From Bacillota bacterium (GTDB taxonomy: Bacteria; Bacillota; Clostridia; Peptostreptococcales; Anaerovoracaceae): a stretch of 8,658 nt of DNA. Of the stretch, positions 1 through 5,650 are shown piece by piece. A model generated the notes under the pieces. It worked only from the letters and a program-made list of their open reading frames with translations. It searched no databases and was not told where the DNA came from. Location of the stretch: NCBI GenBank assembly GCA_016281165.1, contig JAEEIC010000184.1:1-8658 (forward strand). Direction: 5' to 3'. A program made the translations under genes and the position numbers. Each line of letters begins with the position of its first letter. Within the stretch, counting starts at the first letter, position 1.

Positions 1-37
1 CCCCGTAGTTTTTCACAAGTCCGTCTATTTTTATCAT
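1..37 (-). CDS. ABC transporter ATP-binding protein, N-terminal fragment (cut by window edge)
   Basis: Only the first 12 codons are inside the window. They read MIKIDGLVKNYG, which is the usual opening strand of an ABC transporter nucleotide-binding domain (I-x-G-L-x-K-x-Y/F-G, just before the A-loop region). The ATG overlaps the stop of the upstream GntR repressor gene in an ATGA arrangement, so the two are translationally coupled. A clear Shine-Dalgarno, GGAGG, lies 7 nt before the ATG. In YtrA-type GntR operons the repressor gene is normally followed by an ATPase gene and membrane-subunit genes of an exporter-like ABC system, which fits here. The Walker motifs lie outside the window, so the ABC call rests on this short N-terminus plus context. 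Confidence 0.72.
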   Translation of the reverse strand, partial: MIKIDGLVKNYG

Positions 38-411
38 TGCTGATCCTCCAGTATGATCTTAACGATCTCCAGGACCTCTTCTTTGGTGAATCCGAGAGCG
101 GAGGCGCGGGCCAGGGCGGCAGCTATGCCGTCCTCCGCGTCTTTTCTTCTCGCTTCGGAAGCGAGCTTAAGGTCGGCCGCGGCGACGTAGGTGCCCTTCC
201 CGTGCACGGTCACGACGAAGCCCTCTTCTTCGAGCCTGTCGTAGGACTTCTTGACTGTCAGGGCGCTGATGCGCAGCTCGGCGGAAAGCGTTCTGACAGA
301 GGGGAGTATCGCGCCTTCAGCGAGACGGCCGCTTATGATCTCGTTCTTCACCTGATCCGTAAGCTGTTCGTATATGGGTATCATCGAGGAGTTGTTCAAA
401 ATGATATGCAT
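34..411 (-). CDS. GntR family transcriptional repressor, YtrA subfamily
   Basis: This is a 125-residue DNA-binding repressor. Residues about 10-78 form a winged helix-turn-helix with the GntR hallmarks: PIYEQL, the turn around LPSVRTLSAELRIS (37-50), the recognition helix TVKKSYDRLEEEGF (52-65) and the wing GKGTYVA (71-77). Only about 47 residues follow, mostly helical, so there is no large FCD, UTRA or aminotransferase effector domain. That short C-terminal dimerisation tail defines the YtrA subfamily. The start is supported by GGAGG 7 nt upstream of the ATG. It is the first gene of its transcript and its stop overlaps the start of an ABC ATPase gene. YtrA-type proteins usually repress their own ABC operon, often in response to envelope stress or antibiotics. 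The nested inverted repeat over its promoter (426-474) supports autoregulation. The inducer is unknown. Confidence 0.93.
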   Translation of the reverse strand: MHIILNNSSMIPIYEQLTDQVKNEIISGRLAEGAILPSVRTLSAELRISALTVKKSYDRLEEEGFVVTVHGKGTYVAAADLKLASEARRKDAEDGIAAALARASALGFTKEEVLEIVKIILEDQQ

Positions 412-425
412 ATCTCATCCTCCGC

Positions 426-474
426 AAACAGTGTATAACAGTACAGAACTGTTGTCAACTGTTATATGCTGTTT
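426..474 (-). promoter_or_regulatory. Promoter and nested inverted-repeat operator of the gntR-ABC operon
   Basis: On the minus strand there is a perfect -35 TTGACA (453-458). It is followed by either TATACA (432-437, 15 nt spacer) or TACACT (430-435, 17 nt spacer). This promoter sits inside a long imperfect inverted repeat. The arms are AAACAGTGTATAACAGT (426-442) and its near-complement ending in CTGTTT (458-474), matching at 15 of 17 positions around a 15 nt centre. A second, inner pair, AACAGT and ACTGTT, lies within the same stretch. The core unit AACAGT/ACTGTT therefore recurs in both orientations. GntR dimers bind such dyads, so this is very probably the operator of the adjacent YtrA-type repressor. 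Confidence 0.78.
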
Positions 475-503
475 GTCAGATGTTTTTGATTGAAGGGTCA
501 GGG

Positions 504-519
504 CCGGATATCGATCCGG
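504..519. repeat. Short inverted repeat CCGGAT/ATCCGG
   Basis: Two perfect 6-bp arms, CCGGAT and ATCCGG, are separated by 4 nt (ATCG). The element lies between the gntR promoter and the terminator of the 72-residue membrane protein gene. No T tract follows on either strand, so it is not a terminator by itself. It could be part of a regulator site or be fortuitous; nothing else here identifies it. Confidence 0.3.
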
Positions 520-528
520 GATTGCGGC

Positions 529-563
529 AAAAAAGGACGGTCTGCCTTTCACGCGGCAGACCG
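529..563 (-). terminator. Rho-independent terminator after the 72-residue membrane protein gene
   Basis: A perfect 9-bp stem, CGGTCTGCC (538-546) with GGCAGACCG (555-563), encloses an 8-nt loop. Read on the minus strand, the stem is followed by TCC and then six T residues (529-534). This is a classical intrinsic terminator. It lies 50 nt past the stop codon at 614 and upstream of the gntR promoter, so it separates the two transcription units. Confidence 0.85.
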
Positions 564-613
564 ATGCCCATGCCTTTTCTTACCTTTCGCTGAAGCCGGC
601 AGGAGCGGAGTCT

Positions 614-832
614 CTATACCGATCTCTTTCCGAAGAAGAGCGCAAGCGCAGCGCAGACCGCGATGGCGGCGGCGAAGGGTATGGCGAGCAGGAACGCGGT
701 GCTTGCCGGAGCGCTGTAGCCCGCGTACTTTATACCCCACAGCATATCGCAGTAGTTGTAGGCGACGACGGCGCACATCACGTCGGACAGAAGGACCGCC
801 AGGATCCAGAACACTGCAGACATTCTTTTCAT
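614..832 (-). CDS. Small two-helix membrane protein, function unknown
   Basis: This 72-residue protein matches no family I recognise. It has two hydrophobic stretches, residues about 7-27 (with two Cys near the loop side, C20 and C28) and about 44-67, joined by a short loop rich in Tyr and Gly. The N-terminus (MKR) and C-terminus (GKRSV) are basic, which by the positive-inside rule suggests both ends face the cytoplasm in a hairpin. It is a real gene: a strong AAGGAGGT ribosome binding site sits 8 nt before the ATG, and a good intrinsic terminator follows 50 nt after the stop. It starts 108 nt downstream of the PrsW-family gene, so it is either the last gene of that operon or has its own weak promoter in the gap. 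No function can be assigned. Confidence 0.75.
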   Translation of the reverse strand: MKRMSAVFWILAVLLSDVMCAVVAYNYCDMLWGIKYAGYSAPASTAFLLAIPFAAAIAVCAALALFFGKRSV

Positions 833-940
833 AGATGGACCTCCTTATTTGTCATAACACGGCGGTAAGCAAATGCGCAACCGGGGATAGCATCTGCGTA
901 TACCTTAAGTTCCGATGAGGCCTGCAGCATCGCCTGCCGG

Positions 941-1654
941 TCATATCCCGCTCAGAGGCTTAGTGTACGTTTCGCCCTTCCTCTCCCTCTTGATGAGTAC
1001 AAGGCTGCGTATCAGTATGAAGAGCTCGATGAAGATGAGGATGAATGGGACGAAGACCAGGTTGTCGTTGATGGCCTGGAATTCCTCGGCCAGCGAGAAG
1101 TCGTACATGCCGTGGAGCACCAGAGGGACGGCGACGGCTTTGAAGCTGCAGGATCTCTTGCCCCCGTACAAAGACTTTCCGATAATGCGGCCCATCAGCA
1201 TACCGTAGGCGGGATGGCCCATGGTGAAGCCGCGTACCAGTATCTGTATGACGTTGGACTCGAGAAGATAGACCACGGTCTCTATGACCTGAAACCCTAT
1301 GCCGACTATGGCACAGAAGGCCATGCAGTCGAGCCGGGACACAGTCTCGCAGTTCTTCCTTATCACCTTGTTTGCGGTGAGATACTTGACCAGCTCCTCG
1401 ACGAATGCCGCCATGACGAAGGCCTTGAAGGCTTCCTTGAGCAGGGGCGAGTCTTTTGCGAAGCCGCTGATGCTCCAGACTATGTTTATGGTCAGGGCGA
1501 GGAGGGCGACTCCGACCGAGCAGAAAATGCCTTTTACGAGCAGGCGCCTGCAGTTTGAGCGGAACCCCGGATCTTCTATTCTCAGATTCCGCAGGTATAT
1601 ATACAGCAGTATCGACGGTATGCAGCTGACCAAAAGGCTGACTGATAATACCAT
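941..1654 (-). CDS. PrsW family intramembrane metalloprotease
   Basis: This is a 237-residue polytopic membrane protein with about six to eight hydrophobic segments. It carries the conserved PrsW signatures: F-V-E-E-L-V-K (84-90), with the paired glutamates E86/E87 and K90; G-x-G-F-x-x-x-E (118-125); R-G-F-x-M-G-H (141-147); and L-H-G-M-Y-D (180-185). These Glu and His residues are the proposed zinc-binding/catalytic set of the PrsW/CPBP-related membrane proteases. Bacillus PrsW performs site-1 cleavage of the anti-sigma factor RsiW, but no sigma or anti-sigma gene is in this window, so the substrate is unknown. AGAGGT lies 9 nt before the ATG. The gene begins 40 nt after the oppF-like gene with no terminator or clear promoter between, so it is probably co-transcribed with the transporter. 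Confidence 0.88.
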   Translation of the reverse strand: MVLSVSLLVSCIPSILLYIYLRNLRIEDPGFRSNCRRLLVKGIFCSVGVALLALTINIVWSISGFAKDSPLLKEAFKAFVMAAFVEELVKYLTANKVIRKNCETVSRLDCMAFCAIVGIGFQVIETVVYLLESNVIQILVRGFTMGHPAYGMLMGRIIGKSLYGGKRSCSFKAVAVPLVLHGMYDFSLAEEFQAINDNLVFVPFILIFIELFILIRSLVLIKRERKGETYTKPLSGI

Positions 1655-1694
1655 GTTTCGATTACCTCTTTTTCTTTATGCGGGCGGCAATGCG

Positions 1695-2647
1695 CTAAAG
1701 CCTTCGGCAGGCAGCGAAATGCCCCGGCGCGATCTCCCGCAGCGCAGGGACGGATTCTCTGCAGGCATCTTCGGCCATCCCGCAGCGGTCGGCGAAGGGA
1801 CAGCCTGCCTGCGGAGCGGGGCTTAAGGCCGCGCCGTCCGGGCGTATCTCGGCTGAGCGCAGGCGGCTTGCCCCGGGATCGGGGACCGGCACCGAGCGGA
1901 GCAGAAGCTTTGTGTAGGGATGGGCGGGATGGTCTATGAGCTCATCCGCGTCGGCCAGCTCCATGAATCGTCCCATATACATCACCGCTATGCGGTTCGA
2001 AATGTGGCGCACGACGGCCAGATCGTGGGAGATGAAGAGATAGCTGAGGCCTCTTTCACGCTGGAGTCTCTCGAGCAGATTGATGATCTGGCTCTGATAC
2101 GAAAGATCCAGGGCTGAGACCACCTCATCGCAGACAATGAATTCAGGATCCAGGGCCAGGGCGCGGGCAATGCTGACCCTCTGCTGCTGCCCCCCCGAAA
2201 GCTCCGAGGGGAAGCTGCCTGCGTACCGGGGACTGAGGCCAACCTCGCTCATGAGGCGCTCCACCAGCTCGTCAGTCTCCAGCTTCGAGGCGTTCATGCG
2301 GTGTATGCGGGGGCCTTCGGTGATGATATCCCGTACCTGTGTTCGCGGATCGAGGGACCCGTAAGGATTCTGGAAGACTATCTGCAGTTTTTGCGCAGGG
2401 GCCGCATATCGCGGGCCTCAAGTATGTTCGTCCCGCGGTAAAAGACGCGGCCGCTGTCGGGTTCCGCAAGGCGCAGCACCGAGTGGCCCAGGGTCGTCTT
2501 GCCGCAGCCCGATTCTCCGACCAGGCCCAGGGTCTCGCCTTCGCTAATGGTAAAGCTGACGCCGTTAACGGCGGCAAAGCCCGGAACGCCCCGCTTTTTC
2601 GAAGGGAAGGTCTTTACGAGATCTTCAACGCGCAGAAGCTCAGACAT
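1695..2647 (-). pseudogene. oppF: Oligopeptide/dipeptide ABC transporter ATP-binding protein (OppF/DppF type), frameshifted
   Basis: The gene encodes the second ATPase of a peptide/nickel-type importer, but it is split by a one-base deletion. The first 89 codons (2647 to 2378) carry the A-loop region and Walker A (GESGCGKTT, 44-52), then run into TAG at 2378. The remainder continues in the -1 frame to 1695. It has the Q-loop (QIVFQNPYGSLDPR), signature LSGGQQQR, Walker B FIVCDE, D-loop SALD, H-loop ISHD and the C-terminal oligopeptide domain (HPYT, then CPFADRC and later cysteines). Adding one A to the A5 run at 2388-2392 restores RKKLQIVFQNP and one 317-residue protein, the usual family length. 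An internal ATG at 2297 would give only a 200-residue fragment lacking Walker A. AAAGGAGG lies 8 nt before the ATG, and the start overlaps oppD by 8 nt. It may be a true mutation, a sequencing error or, less likely, recoding. Confidence 0.88.
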
Positions 2648-3638
2648 CGGCCTTGCCTCCTTTCTTCAACAGGTGGCAGGCGGCGCTGTGGCCGTCTCCC
2701 AGGTCGAAGGTCTCGGGTCTCGTCTTAAGGCAGTCCTCAAAGCAGTACCGGCAACGGGGAGCGAAAACGCAGCCCTCCGGCAGATGTACAGGGTCTATGG
2801 GCTCCCCCTCCAGGGCAGCCAGCGGCTCCTCCCCCCTGTCGTCAAGGCGGGGGATGGCGGAAAGCAGCGCTTTTGTGTAGGGGTGGACCGCTCCGCTGTA
2901 GACCTGATCAACGCTGCAGCTCTCCATGACGAAGCCTCCGTACATGACGGAGACCCGGTCGCAGAGGCGGGCGACGACGCCCAGATCATGGGTGATGAAG
3001 AGGACGGACATACCCCGCTCTTCCTTGAGTTTTTGGATGAGCGAGAGTATCTCCTCCTGTATGGTTACATCAAGGGCGGTCGTAGGCTCGTCAGCGATCA
3101 AGAGCTGGGGGTCGCAGAGCAGAGCGGCGGCTATCATGACCCGCTGGCACATCCCGCCGGAAAGGGAGTCCGGGCAGCGGCGCATCACGTCTTCGGGATC
3201 GCGTATACCCATGACCGAGAGCATCTCCACGCTCTTTTTCCAGGCCTCTTTGCGGCCTGTCTGCGGGGAGTGGCTCCTGAGGACCTCGGTGAGGAAGCTG
3301 CCGACGGTAAAGAGAGGATCGAGGGCCGTCATCGGATCCTGGAAGACCATGCTGATCTCGTTTCCGCGTACGCTTCTCAGTTCTTTTTCACCGAGAGCCA
3401 GAAGATCCCTGCCGCAGAATACCGCCGATCCCGCTTCCACCCTGCCGTTTCCGGCAAGAAGTCCCAAAACGGCATAGGCGCTGACGCTCTTTCCGCTGCC
3501 CGATTCGCCCACTATGCCGGTCACCTCGCCCCGCCGCACGCTGAAGGAAGCGTCGCTGACGGCCCGAACCTTTCCGCGGGGAGTACTGAAACTGACCCTA
3601 AGGCCCTTTACGTCAAGAAGGATGCCGCTACCGCTCAT
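2640..3638 (-). CDS. oppD: Oligopeptide/dipeptide ABC transporter ATP-binding protein (OppD/DppD type)
   Basis: This complete 332-residue ATPase energises peptide or nickel uptake from the cytoplasmic face. It shows Walker A GESGSGKS (44-51), the Q-loop FQDPMTALDP (Q100), signature LSGGM (159-163), Walker B LLIADEPT (179-186), D-loop TALD and H-loop ITHD (H217). The C-terminal oligopeptide/dipeptide domain begins at HPYTKALLSAIP (252-263). It contains a cysteine cluster, C290, C296, C299, C303 and C321; similar cysteines in some OppD proteins bind an iron-sulfur cluster, which is only a possibility here. The start is supported by GAAGGAG upstream of the ATG. The gene overlaps the oppC-like gene by 11 nt and the oppF-like gene by 8 nt, so the ATPase pair is translationally coupled to the permeases. 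Sequence alone does not separate peptide from nickel transport. Confidence 0.93.
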   Translation of the reverse strand: MSGSGILLDVKGLRVSFSTPRGKVRAVSDASFSVRRGEVTGIVGESGSGKSVSAYAVLGLLAGNGRVEAGSAVFCGRDLLALGEKELRSVRGNEISMVFQDPMTALDPLFTVGSFLTEVLRSHSPQTGRKEAWKKSVEMLSVMGIRDPEDVMRRCPDSLSGGMCQRVMIAAALLCDPQLLIADEPTTALDVTIQEEILSLIQKLKEERGMSVLFITHDLGVVARLCDRVSVMYGGFVMESCSVDQVYSGAVHPYTKALLSAIPRLDDRGEEPLAALEGEPIDPVHLPEGCVFAPRCRYCFEDCLKTRPETFDLGDGHSAACHLLKKGGKADV

Positions 3639-4464
3639 GGCGATCTCCTTCCGCGCTGAGGCTGTCCCTTATGCCGTTGCCCAGAAGATAGAGGCACACT
3701 ATGCATACCGTTATGGTGAGGGCGGGTATGAGGGAAAGGTGAGGCATGGAGCGAAGCTGCTTTCTTCCCAGGTCGAAGAGAAGGCCCCATTCGGGCCTCG
3801 GAGCCCCTATGCTGACCCCGATGTAACCCAGCACGGTACAGGTCGTCAGGGCGTCGGCGACGGAGGTCGTCGCCTGAACTGCCGCCAGGGGCATGACGTT
3901 GTGGATGACGTGCTCTTTTATTATATGCACAGGCCCCGCTCCCAGAGCCCGCGAGGCTGCGACGTAGGAGCTTGTGCCGATCTCAAGGACGGCGGCCCGC
4001 ACTATCCTGGCGAAGGGCGGGATCCCCGCTATCGCGATGCCGAAGAGGAAGTTCCCATGACCCATGCCGAGCAGGTAATCGAAGACTATGGCAAGAAGAA
4101 GGCTGGGGACCGAAGATATGGCGTCCATAACGCGCATGATGACGCTGTCGGCGAAGCCTCCCGCAAAGCCGCTGACTATTCCCGCCAGGGTGCCGGCAGC
4201 GGCGGCGATGAGGCCGGTGAGGAAGGCGACCGAGAGGGTTACGCGCCCGCCCCAGGCCATGCGCACCAAAAGGTCGCGGCCCAGGTAATCGGTGCCGAAG
4301 GGATGCTCCGCCGAGGGCATCTGATGGCGGTCGCCGGGGTTGACCTCCCAGTAGGTATAGGGGGAGACGAAGGGATATATCACGCAGAAAAGTATGATCG
4401 CCAGCAAGACGGCCAGGGCGGCCGCTGAAACGGGGTTTCGGAGTATCGCGCCGATTTGTCTCAT
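3628..4464 (-). CDS. oppC: Peptide/nickel ABC transporter permease (OppC/DppC type)
   Basis: This 278-residue inner permease subunit has an N-terminal OppC-type segment: a first helix at about 13-33, then the conserved HPFGTDYLGRD (54-64). A binding-protein-dependent transport domain with about five helices follows. The EAA coupling loop, which docks onto the ATPases, is visible at about 168-187 (YVAASRALGAGPVHIIKEHV). EWG (225-227) and a hydrophobic last helix (about 245-262) match the family. The ribosome binding site GGGAGGTGAG lies just before the ATG, inside the end of the oppB-like gene; only 4 nt separate the two coding regions. The stop overlaps the oppD-like gene. With the OppB-like protein it would form the heterodimeric membrane channel. 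Confidence 0.93.
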   Translation of the reverse strand: MRQIGAILRNPVSAAALAVLLAIILFCVIYPFVSPYTYWEVNPGDRHQMPSAEHPFGTDYLGRDLLVRMAWGGRVTLSVAFLTGLIAAAAGTLAGIVSGFAGGFADSVIMRVMDAISSVPSLLLAIVFDYLLGMGHGNFLFGIAIAGIPPFARIVRAAVLEIGTSSYVAASRALGAGPVHIIKEHVIHNVMPLAAVQATTSVADALTTCTVLGYIGVSIGAPRPEWGLLFDLGRKQLRSMPHLSLIPALTITVCIVCLYLLGNGIRDSLSAEGDRHER

Positions 4465-4468
4465 GTTC

Positions 4469-5404
4469 TCACCTCCCGCCCCTTCGGCGCAGCCTGCTGC
4501 CGAAGCTTAAGGTCTTGCGAAGAGAGGGATTGACCAGCACGAAGAGCAGGTCGGTGATCACGCTGCATACGCTCATGATCAGGGCGACTATGGTGACGCA
4601 GCCCATGAGGGTGGTGGTCGCGCGGCTTCCGACGGCGCCGATTATGCAGGTGCCCAGCCCGCGAAGGTTGAAAAAGCGCTCAACGACGATGGAACCGCAG
4701 ATGAGATTTGCGCAGACGGTATTGAACACTGAAAATGCGGGGATCAGAGCGCTTTTAAGGGCGTGGCGGAATATCACGCTGCCCCGGCTGAGCCCCAGCG
4801 ATCTGAGGGACAGTATGAAAGGCTTGTCAAGAACCTCTGCCATTCCGGCCCGGGTCACCTTGGCCACATTGGCCGCTCCTATGACGGCAAGGGTCGCAAT
4901 GGGTATGATATGGTCAGCGGGATCCTGCAGTGTCACATGGACCCACCCCAGCCGCAGAGCAAAGAAGAGCACCAGCCCCAAAGCCAGGCAGAACGAAGGC
5001 AGAGCGGAGAAGAAGGTGGTCAGCGAGGTGATGAGGCTGTCCTGCCAGCGTCCGCGGCGGCAGGCCGCGAAAACGCCCAGAGGCAAGCCTGCAAAATAGG
5101 TCGCCAGGACGCTTATCCCCGTCATTTTGAGCGTGACAGCGGTCCTCTTCATAAGATCCTCGTCCAGAGGGGAGTTATAGGAATCGTTTACACCGAAATC
5201 GCCGCGCACAAAGACCCTGTAGCAGTACTTGCCGTACTGCTGCAGCAGGCTGAGCCGGGGTGCCCCGTAAACGTCGTCCTCATAGCGTATCATGCGGGAG
5301 GTGTCGGTGCCCATCAGGGAAGCCATGAGCACGAAGACCAGCAGTATGACCGCCATGACGGTGGGGATTATGAGCAGTATCCTTTTGCAGAAATATCCTA
5401 ACAT
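4469..5404 (-). CDS. oppB: Peptide/nickel ABC transporter permease (OppB/DppB type)
   Basis: This is the first gene of the transporter operon, 311 residues. The N-terminus MLGYFCKRILLIIPTVMAV is the typical OppB/DppB opening (M-L-x-Y-x-x-K-R-hydrophobic helix). It is followed by an external loop with GDFG (near 68-71) and then five further helices. The EAA loop is at about 196-221 (the LRSLGLSRGSVIFRHALKSA region). I chose the ATG at 5404 over a TTG at 5416, which would add four residues. The ATG gives the family-like N-terminus and has GAGGGG 4 nt upstream, a rather short spacing. A promoter lies about 30 nt upstream of this start. No substrate-binding protein gene precedes it, which is unusual for these operons; the binding protein must be encoded elsewhere or be missing. 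Confidence 0.9.
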   Translation of the reverse strand: MLGYFCKRILLIIPTVMAVILLVFVLMASLMGTDTSRMIRYEDDVYGAPRLSLLQQYGKYCYRVFVRGDFGVNDSYNSPLDEDLMKRTAVTLKMTGISVLATYFAGLPLGVFAACRRGRWQDSLITSLTTFFSALPSFCLALGLVLFFALRLGWVHVTLQDPADHIIPIATLAVIGAANVAKVTRAGMAEVLDKPFILSLRSLGLSRGSVIFRHALKSALIPAFSVFNTVCANLICGSIVVERFFNLRGLGTCIIGAVGSRATTTLMGCVTIVALIMSVCSVITDLLFVLVNPSLRKTLSFGSRLRRRGGR

Positions 5405-5435
5405 CGCGCCCCTCAAAAACGATCCGATCCAGGTT

Positions 5436-5464
5436 ATTATATGTTAAACGAAGGTCAAATACAA
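5436..5464 (-). promoter_or_regulatory. Sigma-A type promoter of the opp-like operon
   Basis: On the minus strand a -35 TTGTAT (5459-5464) and a perfect -10 TATAAT (5436-5441) are separated by 17 nt. Transcription would start near 5429, leaving a leader of about 25 nt before the oppB-like ATG at 5404. Just upstream, an inverted repeat CGCGAT (5475-5480)/ATCGCG (5490-5495) flanks the -35 and could be a regulator site, though it is short. Confidence 0.72.
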
Positions 5465-5540
5465 TGCCGCACATCGCGATACAGCGGGGATCGCGCCCTG
5501 TTCCCGGCAAAGACGCAGCGTCATATCCACGGCACAGACA

Positions 5541-5573
5541 ATAAAAATATGACACCCTTGCAGATGTCATATT
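5541..5573 (-). terminator. Probable intrinsic terminator of the redox cluster
   Basis: Perfect 9-bp arms AATATGACA (5546-5554) and TGTCATATT (5565-5573) enclose a 10-nt loop. On the minus strand the stem runs into a T-rich tract (five T, then ATTG). It lies about 80 nt after the flavodoxin stop and upstream of the opp-like promoter, so it is well placed to separate the two operons. The stem is AT-rich and hence weaker than usual. A dyad operator is the alternative reading. Confidence 0.5.
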
Positions 5574-5597
5574 ATTTATGTCACCGTATTCTGCCGA

Positions 5598-5621
5598 CCG
5601 GTCCCAGCCCTATCGGACCGG
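5598..5621. repeat. Inverted repeat CCGGTCC/GGACCGG
   Basis: Two perfect 7-bp GC-rich arms (5598-5604 and 5615-5621) surround a 10-nt loop, about 30 nt past the flavodoxin stop codon. On the minus strand no T run follows, so it is not a complete intrinsic terminator. In the transcript it would form a stable hairpin that could protect the 3' end or help the weaker stem-loop at 5546-5573. Confidence 0.45.
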
Positions 5622-5650
5622 ACGCATCAGCATGGTCTCTGACGCTGTTC

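Noticed and set aside
2386..2395. Programmed -1 frameshift as the explanation for the split oppF-like gene
   Set aside because: The heptamer is C-AAA-AAC, not the canonical A-AAA-AAC, and I know of no OppF that depends on recoding. A one-base deletion or sequencing error in the A run is simpler, though slippage is not excluded.
2499..3659. A 386-codon open frame on the plus strand
   Set aside because: It is antisense to the oppD- and oppF-like genes, with no recognisable motif and no suitable ribosome binding site.
3514..4428. A 304-codon open frame on the plus strand
   Set aside because: It is antisense to the oppC-like permease, which has intact OppC and EAA motifs. The opposite product is low-complexity and has no family features.
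5405..5416. TTG start at 5416 for the OppB-like protein
   Set aside because: It adds MRGA before the typical OppB N-terminus and has only a weak ribosome binding site. The ATG at 5404 fits the family start and has GAGGGG upstream.
5598..5621. GC-rich hairpin as the main terminator of the redox cluster
   Set aside because: The 7-bp stem is good, but no T tract follows on the minus strand. The stem-loop at 5546-5573, which has a T tract, is the better candidate.
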